This document shows positions 50,241-57,898 of a stretch of DNA of 64,000 nucleotides, piece by piece. The stretch spans positions 1 through 64,000 of the forward strand of contig CALRJS020000014.1 of assembly GCA_943367595.1 (NCBI GenBank), read 5' to 3'. The translations under genes were made by a program, and so were the position numbers. The notes under the pieces were generated by a model. The model saw only the letters and a program-made list of their open reading frames with translations, did not search any database and had not been told where the DNA came from. How positions within the stretch are numbered: position 1 is the first letter of the stretch; every line of letters starts with the position of its first letter. Source of the DNA: MW101C3 sp943367595 (GTDB lineage: Bacteria; Cyanobacteriota; Cyanobacteriia; PCC-6307; Cyanobiaceae).

Positions 50241-51314
50241 ATGGCCCTCGTTCCCCTTCGGCTGCTGCTTGACCATGCCGCTGAGAACGGCTATGGCATC
50301 CCTGCCTTCAACGTCAACAACCTGGAGCAGGTGCAGTCGATCATGGAGGCTGCCTACGAAACCGACAGCCCGGTGATCCTGCAGGCCTCCCGCGGCGCCC
50401 GCCAGTACGCCGGCGAGATTTTCCTGCGTCACCTGATCATTGCCGCCACCGAAACCTATCCCGACATCCCGGTGGTGATGCACCAGGATCACGGCAACAG
50501 CCCCGCCACCTGCTTCGGTGCCGCCGCCAACGGCTTCACCTCGGTGATGATGGACGGCTCCCTGGAAGCTGACGCCAAAACCCCCGCCAGCTACGAGTAC
50601 AACGTGGCTGTCACCAAGGAAGTGGTGGATGTGGCCCATGCCATCGGCGTGAGCGTCGAAGGTGAGCTGGGCTGCCTGGGTTCGCTGGAAACCGGCAAGG
50701 GTGAAGCCGAGGACGGTCACGGTTTCGAAGGTGCTCTCTCCCGCGAGCAGCTGCTCACCGACCCGGCCGAAGCCGCTGACTTCGTCGCCAAAACCAAGGT
50801 GGATGCGCTGGCGATCGCCATCGGCACCAGCCACGGCGCCTACAAGTTCACCCGCAAGCCCACCGGCGAAGTGCTGGCCATTTCCCGCATCGCCGAAATC
50901 CACAAGGCCATCCCCAACACCCACCTGGTGATGCACGGCTCCAGCTCCGTGCCCCAGGAATGGCTCGACATGATCAACAAGTACGGCGGCGCCATTCCCG
51001 AAACCTATGGCGTGCCGGTCGAAGAGATCCAGAACGGCATCAAGAACGGCGTTCGCAAGATCAACATCGACACCGACAACCGTCTCGCCTTCACCGCCGC
51101 CGTGCGTGAAGCCGCCTTCAAGGATCCCGCCAACTTCGATCCCCGTCACTTCAACAAGCCTGCACGGGCCTACATGAAGCAGGTGTGCCTCGATCGCTAC
51201 CAGCAGTTCTGGTGCGCCGGCCAGGCCAGCAAGATCAAGCAGCAGAACATCAACTACTACGCCGACCTCTACGCCAAGGGCGTCCTCGACCCCAAAACCG
51301 CTGTGGCCGTCTGA
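50241..51314 (+). CDS. fba: Class II fructose-1,6-bisphosphate aldolase (Calvin-cycle type)
   Basis: A 357-residue zinc-dependent aldolase: AFNVNNLEQVQSIMEAAYET, the metal and catalytic region VVMHQDHGNSPATCF, LGCLGSLETGKGEAEDGHGF, IGTSHGAYKF, and LVMHGSSSVPQEW with VRKINIDTDNRLAFT binding the phosphates. It interconverts FBP with triose phosphates and, in the CbbA type, sedoheptulose bisphosphate, serving the Calvin cycle and glycolysis. Codon use is strongly biased, as expected for a highly expressed gene. A strong terminator follows at 51511. Confidence 0.95.
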   Translation: MALVPLRLLLDHAAENGYGIPAFNVNNLEQVQSIMEAAYETDSPVILQASRGARQYAGEIFLRHLIIAATETYPDIPVVMHQDHGNSPATCFGAAANGFTSVMMDGSLEADAKTPASYEYNVAVTKEVVDVAHAIGVSVEGELGCLGSLETGKGEAEDGHGFEGALSREQLLTDPAEAADFVAKTKVDALAIAIGTSHGAYKFTRKPTGEVLAISRIAEIHKAIPNTHLVMHGSSSVPQEWLDMINKYGGAIPETYGVPVEEIQNGIKNGVRKINIDTDNRLAFTAAVREAAFKDPANFDPRHFNKPARAYMKQVCLDRYQQFWCAGQASKIKQQNINYYADLYAKGVLDPKTAVAV

Positions 51315-51364
51315 GCCATCCACACCAGCCGGGCCAGCCAATCCCAGCTGGCCCACTGATCCAC

Positions 51365-51480
51365 CCGTTCACGCTGTCGATACGTCCGCTGTCGATACGT
51401 GCAAAGCCGACTCATCAAGTGGCGATACCTCCGCTGTCGAACGTTCGACAGTCGACATCCACTGTGTCGATACTCAACCC
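51365..51480. repeat. CTGTCGA-TAC repeats with an 18-bp perfect palindrome
   Basis: The heptamer/decamer core CTGTCGATAC or a close variant occurs about five times (near 51374, 51390, 51423, 51434 and 51464). One copy forms the perfect 18-bp palindrome CTGTCGAACGTTCGACAG at 51434-51451. The stretch lies between the aldolase stop and its terminator, so it would be part of the aldolase transcript. Confidence 0.8.
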
Positions 51481-51510
51481 GTGGACGCTCACAAGCACCA
51501 CTTGCACCTT

Positions 51511-51532
51511 GGGGCCTTCGGGCCCCTTTTTT
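51511..51532 (+). terminator. Rho-independent terminator of fba
   Basis: GGGGCC, tetraloop TTCG, GGCCCC, followed by six T residues: a textbook terminator with a very stable UUCG-type loop, 197 bp after the aldolase stop. Confidence 0.93.
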
Positions 51533-51829
51533 CATGGGAGGTTTTCGGGCTCATGCGATCGGGCGGCCAACAATCCTCTCCATTTCTGTGGCGCCGATCC
51601 GGCTACCCATCACACGCACCACATCACACCCACCACATCACATTGAGCACATCACATGCACCACATTGCATGCAGCATGTCCCATACACCTTTCGCAAGC
51701 ACCGTGCCTCTCAGACCTTCCGGCCCAGCTGCTTGTGAGGCGGTCAGGTCAGTGGTGCTGGGGTGCCTTCAAGCCCCGCGCCTATGGCTGGGGGCACAAC
51801 GTTCAGGGGGCTCCTGCCACAGCCTGGGA
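51533..51829. other. Intergenic region with short CACATCACA repeats
   Basis: At 51608-51672 the motif CACATCACA/CACCACAT recurs five or six times with irregular spacing. No gene is supported. It lies between fba's terminator and the 3' end of the convergent UPF0182 gene. Confidence 0.5.
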
Positions 51830-54706
51830 TCAAAGGGCGTCGAGACCCGGGATCGGCAGAGGCGGAGGGAAGGCGGGCAGTGATTCCGCAGGGCTGGATT
51901 CCTCGGTGGTGCCCTTGGTGAGCTTCTCTAGGGCGAGGTCAAGATCCCGATCCATCACGAAGCGGCGCCCGTCGGTGACCACCACCCGCACCAGCGTGGG
52001 CAGGCTGTTGTTGCCCGATTCGAGGTAGATCGGCTCCACGTAGAGCAGACCATCACCCACCGGCAACACCAGCAGGTTGCCATGCACCAGCCGGGCTCCG
52101 GCTCGGTTCCACAGACCGAACTGGAAGCTGATCTGAGGATCCTGCTCGATCAGCGCGGTGACCTGCTCCGGGCCCAGCAACAGCCGTTGCTGGGGGAAGC
52201 GCACAAGGAACAGTTCGCCGTAATGGGGCGGATCGTTGCGAGCGGCCAACCAGCCCACCAGGTTGGAGCGGCGCACAGGAGAGAAGGGCAGCAGCAGCAC
52301 GAATTCCGGCCGGCGTTCTCCAGGCAGTTGGAGCGTGGCGTGATAAGGCTGCACAGCCACAGTTTCGGAGCCGTAGGTTTCCAGCGGCACCGACCAGACA
52401 TCATCGCCGTTGTAGAACGTGCGCACATCGGTGACGTGATAGCGGAGCAGACGCTCCGATTGCGTCTTGAACTGACTGTTGGGCACCCGGATGTGCGCCA
52501 ACAAGGTGGACGGCATGTCCGTGAGTGGGTGAAACAGTTCAGGGAAGGCCCGCTGCCAGGTGCGCAGCACCGGATCACTCGGATCGCTCACGTAGAACCA
52601 CAGCCTGCCGTCCTGAGCATCCACAACAGCTTTGACTGGGTTGCGGAAATAACGGATGCCATCCGCATTGGCATCGCTGTAGGGGTAACTGCGGCTGCTG
52701 GTGTAACCATCGAGCATCCAGTACTGGTGGTGGTTCTCGTCAAACTCCGAAGCGTTCTTCACGTTCACCGTCACCATGTACGGCTCACTTTCGAAGCGCA
52801 GGAAAGGGGCCAGAGCTTCCACCCGTTCATTCACCTGGCGCCGCAGCAGCAGCAGGGAGCGGGACGTGAACGAACCGGCCAGCATCACCCGGGGCTCATG
52901 GAGATACACCGCGGCGGTGAACCGCTGCCAGGCATTGGTGAGCGGAATGCCCCGTTCTCCGTCGTAGTGGCTGTAAACGTTCAGCTCGCCGTCGGGGAAA
53001 TCGAATTCCTGCACCTTGGTGGGCGCAATCGCGTAAGGCGCCGGAGCCGAAGCGAAGTAGAGGCGTGGTCGGCCCACGGGAAAAGCGGCCTGCGCTTCAG
53101 CGTCCGTGATACCCAGCTGGGAGATGCCCTGCACCCTGCCGCTGCGGCCGAGATCCTTCACGAAGAACAGCGGCAATCCGTCGGGGCCGAACACATTCAC
53201 CGGTGACACGGTGAAGCCGTAGCCATGGGTGAAGACCAGATGCCGGTTCAGCCAGGTGCGCGATCCTTCAGGAAGCGCGGCGCTGTCCAGCTCCCTGGCG
53301 GAAATCAGCACCTGCTGGGAGCTCTGATCCTCCCCGGCGGCGGAGAGGTCGTAGCGGTCGACGGCCGCTGAGGGGAAGGTGTAGTAGAGGCGCAGCTGCT
53401 GCAACTGGCGATTGGCCGCCAGCAAAGGCCCGCTGTCCCAGAGGCGAATGTTGGCAAGGGTGCCCGGCGCGGCGACAAGGTCGTCGGCGGTGATGCGTTG
53501 CAGGGGCTCCAGGGTGGTGTTGCGCACCTCCTCAAGGCCGAAGGCGCGGCGGGTGGCACGGATGCTGCGTTCGATGTAGGGCGTTTCCACCGCCAGCTCC
53601 CGCGGCTGCACCCAGAAACGCTGTGCCTGCGGCGCCACCAGGAACTCGGCCACCGGCAGCAGCAGGGCCGTGGCCAGCAGCGGGATCACCACCACCCGGC
53701 GCAGCCAGGTGCGGCGCACCGGCAGCGCCAACCCCAGCGCCGCCAGCATCAGCAGCAGGGCCAGCAGCAGCCGGATCGGCAGGCGCACATGCAGATCGAC
53801 GAAGCCGGCACCAGCCGCCACACCGCTCCCCTGCACCATCAGCGCAAACGGGGAGAGGGCGTTGCCGAGCGAGGCCAGCGCCGCCAGCACAGCGATCTGG
53901 GGCTTGAGTACGCCCTGCTGGTCGAGGCTCAGGCCCACGAAGCGCAGGTCGCTGAGGCTGGATCCCTCGGTGAAGCTGATCCAGAGGCAACCGGCCAGCC
54001 CCACCACCAGCTGGGCGATCAGCACGCTGAGCAGCAACTGCAGAGCCGGTAACCGCAGCACGGAAAAGCTGAGGTCGAAATGGGTGAGCGGATCGGCTTC
54101 ACCGAACGGCACGGCCAGCAGTGCCGGCAGCCACAGGCTCCAGCCGCGCGCCAGGGCGGTGGCCGAACCCGCCAGCGCCGCCACCAGCACCAACCGCAGC
54201 ACCGGCAGCGGCCGCACCAGTAGCAACAGCCCGAGCAGGGCGGCCAGCAGCCCCACCCCTACGGGCGAGAGGCCGGCCAAAGCCGACAGGCCGCTCACCA
54301 CATCGCCATCGAAGGGATCGGAGATCAGACCCCGGGCCTGCACAAACAGAAACACGAGCCCTGTGCTGAGCAGCAGGAGCAAGGCCAGCAGCGTGCACAC
54401 CAGGGCGAGGGGCCCCATCCGCAGCAGGGGCTGGCGCGGCAGCGGCTTGGCTGTGGCTTCGCTGCGCAGACGCCAGCAGCGGTGGAGTTGCTGCAGCTGC
54501 AGCGGGACCCCCACCCCCATCACCAGCAGGAACCCGAGCACCTGCAGCATCCAGCGGCGCAACAGCACCTGCTGAAAGTTGAACTGTGTGTACCACGCCC
54601 ATTCGATGCTCAGCCGCGAGACCACAACCACGCCGAAGGCGAGCAGGGGCACGAGCAGCAGCCCCGCCAGCAGCGGTGGCTTCAGGCGAGGGAAACGGTG
54701 GGGCAC
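51830..54706 (-). CDS. UPF0182 family large membrane protein
   Basis: A 958-residue protein. The N-terminal ~330 residues hold about seven transmembrane helices (for example LLAGLLLVPLLAFGVVVVS, LVCTLLALLLLLSTGLVFLF); the rest is a large soluble domain with family blocks VETPYIERSIRATRRAFGL, LWDSGPLLAANRQLQQLRLY, RTWLNRHLVFTHGYGFTVSP, GGxxx-type GERGIPLTN, and NQ/DPQISFQFGLWNRAGARLVHG near the end. UPF0182 proteins are widespread in actinobacteria and cyanobacteria; the function is unknown, with the domain expected outside the cytoplasmic membrane. Divergent from thrC with a 150-bp spacer holding a perfect inverted repeat. Confidence 0.88.
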   Translation of the reverse strand: MPHRFPRLKPPLLAGLLLVPLLAFGVVVVSRLSIEWAWYTQFNFQQVLLRRWMLQVLGFLLVMGVGVPLQLQQLHRCWRLRSEATAKPLPRQPLLRMGPLALVCTLLALLLLLSTGLVFLFVQARGLISDPFDGDVVSGLSALAGLSPVGVGLLAALLGLLLLVRPLPVLRLVLVAALAGSATALARGWSLWLPALLAVPFGEADPLTHFDLSFSVLRLPALQLLLSVLIAQLVVGLAGCLWISFTEGSSLSDLRFVGLSLDQQGVLKPQIAVLAALASLGNALSPFALMVQGSGVAAGAGFVDLHVRLPIRLLLALLLMLAALGLALPVRRTWLRRVVVIPLLATALLLPVAEFLVAPQAQRFWVQPRELAVETPYIERSIRATRRAFGLEEVRNTTLEPLQRITADDLVAAPGTLANIRLWDSGPLLAANRQLQQLRLYYTFPSAAVDRYDLSAAGEDQSSQQVLISARELDSAALPEGSRTWLNRHLVFTHGYGFTVSPVNVFGPDGLPLFFVKDLGRSGRVQGISQLGITDAEAQAAFPVGRPRLYFASAPAPYAIAPTKVQEFDFPDGELNVYSHYDGERGIPLTNAWQRFTAAVYLHEPRVMLAGSFTSRSLLLLRRQVNERVEALAPFLRFESEPYMVTVNVKNASEFDENHHQYWMLDGYTSSRSYPYSDANADGIRYFRNPVKAVVDAQDGRLWFYVSDPSDPVLRTWQRAFPELFHPLTDMPSTLLAHIRVPNSQFKTQSERLLRYHVTDVRTFYNGDDVWSVPLETYGSETVAVQPYHATLQLPGERRPEFVLLLPFSPVRRSNLVGWLAARNDPPHYGELFLVRFPQQRLLLGPEQVTALIEQDPQISFQFGLWNRAGARLVHGNLLVLPVGDGLLYVEPIYLESGNNSLPTLVRVVVTDGRRFVMDRDLDLALEKLTKGTTEESSPAESLPAFPPPLPIPGLDAL

Positions 54707-54774
54707 GGGCTGAGGCTAGACAGGCATCGGCCGCTGGCAAGCCTGCGGCATGAAGGGGGTCCAGGATCGCCGCT

Positions 54775-54803
54775 AAATACCCGACGCCAGAGATCGGGTA
54801 TTT
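54775..54803. promoter_or_regulatory. Perfect 10-bp inverted repeat in the UPF0182-thrC divergent region
   Basis: AAATACCCGA, 9-base spacer CGCCAGAGA, TCGGGTATTT. It is centred about midway between the two divergent starts (54706 and 54857). A terminator is not expected between divergent genes, so an operator or a leader hairpin of either transcript is more likely; the ATTT/AAAT ends give it a terminator-like look on both strands. Confidence 0.55.
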
Positions 54804-54856
54804 CCGTGCCACCGGCTCAACGCTGCTAGCTTGCCTTTCATCGCTGCAGTGAGCCT

Positions 54857-56143
54857 GTGACGGCCACCCTCTCTCGTGCCACCTTCACGGGGCTGCGCTG
54901 CAAGGAATGCGGCCACCCCTACGACGCCGGAGCCCGCCACGTCTGCGAAGACGTCTGTTTCGGACCTCTGGAAGTCGTCTACGACTACGACGCCATCCGC
55001 GCCAGGGTCACCCGGGCCACGATCGAGGCGGGGCCGGCCTCCATCTGGCGCTACCGCGAATTTCTGCCCGTGCAGGGCGATCCCATTGATGTGGGCACCG
55101 GCTTCACGCCCCTGGTGCGCGCGAACCGTCTGGCCCGGCGCCTCGGCCTCAAGCACCTCTACATCAAGAACGACGGCGTCAACATGCCCACCCTGTCCTT
55201 CAAGGACCGGGTGGTGTCGGTGGCCCTCACCCGCGCCCGCGAGCTCGGCTTCACCACGGTGAGCTGCGCCAGCACCGGCAACCTGGCCAACTCCACCGCC
55301 GCCATCGCCGCCCACGCGGGCCTCGAATGCTGCGTGTTCATCCCCGCCGATCTGGAGCTGGGCAAGGTGCTCGGCACCTTGATCTACAACCCCACCCTGA
55401 TGGCGGTGAAGGGCAACTACGACCAGGTCAACAGGCTGTGTTCGGAAGTGGCCAACACCTACGGCTGGGGCTTCGTGAACATCAACCTGCGCCCCTACTA
55501 CTCCGAAGGCTCCAAAACCCTCGGCTACGAGGTGATCGAGCAGCTGGGCTGGCAACTCCCCGACCACATCGTGGCGCCCCTCGCTTCCGGTTCCCTGTTC
55601 ACCAAGATCCGCAAGGGCTTCGACGAATTCATCAAGGTGGGCCTCGTCGACGAAAAGCCGGTGCGCTTCAGCGGCGCCCAGGCCGAGGGCTGCTCACCGA
55701 TCGCCCAGGCCTTTGATGCGGGCCGTGATTTCATCACCCCCGTCAAGCCCGACACCATCGCCAAATCGATCGCCATCGGCAATCCTGCCGATGGTCCCTA
55801 TGCCCTCGACATCGCCCGTCGCACGGGCGGCACCATTGCCTCCGTCACCGACGAGGAGATCGTTGCCGGCATCCAGCTGCTGGCCGAAACCGAGGGCGTC
55901 TTCACCGAAACGGCCGGCGGCACCACGATCGCCGTGCTCAAGAAGCTCGCCGAGCAGGGCAAGATCGATCCCGAAGAAACCACCGTCGCCTACATCACCG
56001 GCAACGGCCTCAAAACCCTCGAGGCCGTCAGCGGGGTGGTGGGCGAGCCCCACACAATCGAACCCCAGCTCAGCAGCTTCAATGCCGCCTGGGAGCGGGC
56101 CCAATCCCTGCATCGCGCCACCTGGGAGCCGATGGGGGTCTGA
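54857..56143 (+). CDS. thrC: Threonine synthase
   Basis: A 428-residue PLP-dependent threonine synthase from GTG 54857. It opens with a Cys-rich segment (RCKECGHPYDAGARHVCEDVC), then the fold-type II core: PLP lysine in PTLSFKDRVVSVAL, CASTGNLANSTAAIAAHAG binding the phosphate, GSLFTKIRKGFDEF, and ETAGGTTIAVLKKLAEQG. It converts O-phosphohomoserine to threonine. The class is the plant/cyanobacterial-archaeal type without the large bacterial N-terminal domain. A short hairpin CCGGG/CCCGG followed by CGTTTTC lies at 56154-56172 after the stop. Confidence 0.93.
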   Translation: MTATLSRATFTGLRCKECGHPYDAGARHVCEDVCFGPLEVVYDYDAIRARVTRATIEAGPASIWRYREFLPVQGDPIDVGTGFTPLVRANRLARRLGLKHLYIKNDGVNMPTLSFKDRVVSVALTRARELGFTTVSCASTGNLANSTAAIAAHAGLECCVFIPADLELGKVLGTLIYNPTLMAVKGNYDQVNRLCSEVANTYGWGFVNINLRPYYSEGSKTLGYEVIEQLGWQLPDHIVAPLASGSLFTKIRKGFDEFIKVGLVDEKPVRFSGAQAEGCSPIAQAFDAGRDFITPVKPDTIAKSIAIGNPADGPYALDIARRTGGTIASVTDEEIVAGIQLLAETEGVFTETAGGTTIAVLKKLAEQGKIDPEETTVAYITGNGLKTLEAVSGVVGEPHTIEPQLSSFNAAWERAQSLHRATWEPMGV

Positions 56144-56202
56144 CCCCTGCCCACCGGGATTCCCGGCGTTTTCGTTCCTTTCTTCCCCCTTTCCCTCCTC
56201 CC

Positions 56203-56478
56203 ATGGCGATTCAGGTCCTGATTCCCACCCCGCTGCAGAAGTACACCGCCGATCAGGCCAGCGTGGAACTGGAAGCCTCCAGCGTGGATGGCCTGCTGCA
56301 GGAGCTCGACAGCCAGTTCCCCGGCATCAAGGCGCGGCTCACCGATGAGCAGGGCAAGCTGCGTCGCTTCCTGAACGTCTACGTGAACAGCGAAGACATC
56401 CGCTTCCTCGATAACCAGGCCACCCCCTTGAGCGATGGCGATGAGGTGAGCATCGTGCCGGCCGTGGCCGGCGGCTGA
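56203..56478 (+). CDS. MoaD/ThiS-family sulfur carrier, CysO-like
   Basis: A 91-residue ubiquitin-fold protein ending in Gly-Gly (IVPAVAGG), the adenylation and thiocarboxylation site of sulfur carriers. Internal segments FPGIKARLTDEQGKLRRFLN, VYVNSEDIRFLDNQATPLSDGDEV resemble mycobacterial CysO more than MoaD. CysO feeds sulfur to a PLP cysteine synthase; here the neighbour 59 bp upstream is the PLP enzyme threonine synthase. The activating enzyme (MoeB/ThiF-like) and any JAMM protease are not in the window. Confidence 0.85.
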   Translation: MAIQVLIPTPLQKYTADQASVELEASSVDGLLQELDSQFPGIKARLTDEQGKLRRFLNVYVNSEDIRFLDNQATPLSDGDEVSIVPAVAGG

Positions 56479-56572
56479 GGCCAGCAGCAGGCCAAAGGGT
56501 GTCATCGGCGGCCACCCTCCGGCTCCAGACTTGCGTCAATAGGCTCACCGACACCAACCAGCGGCTGGATCC

Positions 56573-57562
56573 ATGACCCAGACCAAGCCAGCAACCGCCA
56601 CCACGCCGAGCAACTCCACACGGCTGTCCCCTGCACCCTCGAGCAGCCCAAGCCCCACGGCCCAGCTGTTCGACTACCGCCAGGCGGCCAACCCGATCCG
56701 CCACGGGCTGACCGAACCGATCCCGGACCAGCGCTGGGGCCCTGAGCTCCACGCCAGCGGCCCCTCCGCCGTGCTGCCGCTGGATCTGAGCGGGGCCCTC
56801 GGCTGCAGCGGCCCGGCCACGAGCCCGGCCCTCTCCGCCAACTTCATTCGTCTGCTTCCCGGGGAGTCGATTGAGGCCGGTGCCAACGCCACCAGCCTGC
56901 TGTTTTACGTACTCCACGGTGAAGGCCGCTGCCACCGGGAGGGCAACGCGATCGCTCCGGCCTTCAGCCAGAGCTGGTGTGAGGGCGACCTGTTCGTGCT
57001 GCCGGCTGGAGCCACTCCACAGCTGGAGGCCACGGCTGAGAGCGTTCTCTACTGGGTGCATGACGCCCCTCTGCTTCGCTATCTGGGTGTGAGCCCCGAT
57101 CAGGCCCGCTTTGAGGCCACGTTCTATCCGGGCAGCTGGCTGCGCCAGGAGCTGGCGCTGCTGGCAGCCGACCCCAGCAGCGCCCGCAGCAACCGGCTGA
57201 GCCTGCTGCTGGCCAACACCGCCCTGCCTGCCAGCCGCACAGTCAGCCATACCCTCTGGGCCATGTACGGCATGGTGCCGGCCGGCGCCGTCCAGCCACC
57301 GCACCGGCATCAGTCGGTGGCGCTCGATCTGGTGATCGACTGCGATCCCGGTTGCGCCACGCTCTCCGGCAGCGAGCTCAACGCCGACGGCACAATCCGC
57401 AACCCCGTGCGCATGGAATGGGAACCCGGTGCCGCCTTCGTGACCCCGCCAGGACAGTGGCATTCCCACGTGAACGAAAGCGGCCGCACCGCCCTGTTGC
57501 TGCCCATTCAGGACGCCGGCCTGCACACCTACCTGCGCAGCCTCGACATCCGTTTCACCTGA
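56573..57562 (+). CDS. Bicupin domain protein
   Basis: A 329-residue protein with two cupin barrels. Barrel one spans ~95-165 (LPGESIEAGANATSLLFYVL, CEGDLFVLPAGATPQL) and lacks the usual His ligands. Barrel two (~240-320) has PHRHQSVALDLVIDC, WEPGAAFVTPPGQWHSHVNE with His-x-His and later His, so it could bind a metal. It resembles gentisate-dioxygenase-like bicupins, but the reaction is unknown. The first ~35 residues are Ser/Thr/Pro-rich. Confidence 0.7.
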   Translation: MTQTKPATATTPSNSTRLSPAPSSSPSPTAQLFDYRQAANPIRHGLTEPIPDQRWGPELHASGPSAVLPLDLSGALGCSGPATSPALSANFIRLLPGESIEAGANATSLLFYVLHGEGRCHREGNAIAPAFSQSWCEGDLFVLPAGATPQLEATAESVLYWVHDAPLLRYLGVSPDQARFEATFYPGSWLRQELALLAADPSSARSNRLSLLLANTALPASRTVSHTLWAMYGMVPAGAVQPPHRHQSVALDLVIDCDPGCATLSGSELNADGTIRNPVRMEWEPGAAFVTPPGQWHSHVNESGRTALLLPIQDAGLHTYLRSLDIRFT

Positions 57563-57580
57563 GCAGGTGGGTGCGATTCA

Positions 57581-57645
57581 TTCATCCGAACAGGTCGCCT
57601 GATCGCATGGGCGACCTGATCAAACAGGAGGCCTGTTTGGATGAA
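57581..57645. repeat. Nested inverted repeats (possible cruciform)
   Basis: An outer 14-bp pair TTCATCCGAACAGG (57581-57594) and CCTGTTTGGATGAA (57632-57645) with one wobble, and an inner perfect pair AGGTCGCC (57592-57599) with GGCGACCT (57610-57617), share three bases. It lies 19 bp after the bicupin stop between convergent genes. No T-run follows. Confidence 0.85.
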
Positions 57646-57692
57646 TCAACCCGAACGCGTGGGTAACCAGATCCAATGGGTAGTCCTTATTC

Positions 57693-57760
57693 AGCAACAG
57701 ATCTGTTCAAGTAACAGATCTTATCTAGTAGCAGATCTGATCAAGTAACAGACCTGATCC
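57693..57760. repeat. 17-bp tandem repeat, four units
   Basis: Units of the form AGTAACAGATCTGATCA at 57693-57709, 57710-57726, 57727-57743 and 57744-57760, each with 1-4 differences from the consensus. The BglII-like AGATCT core is itself palindromic. It lies between the bicupin and ftsH 3' ends; the rest of that gap holds no gene. Confidence 0.9.
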
Positions 57761-57898
57761 AACCGTTCCTTCGCTCGATCACCAGTGGATCGAACAGGCC
57801 AGTGAACGAACAACTCGTGGTGCTCCAGCACTTGCCTGTTCTTCAGGACTCGAGTCCCGAGGAATCACAAGCCAGGTCTCCCCGCCTGCGCAGCCCGC

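Noticed and set aside
57693..57760. Replication origin suggested by iteron-like repeats
   Set aside because: No replication initiator gene, DnaA boxes or AT-rich melting region is present, and the context is a chromosomal housekeeping block.
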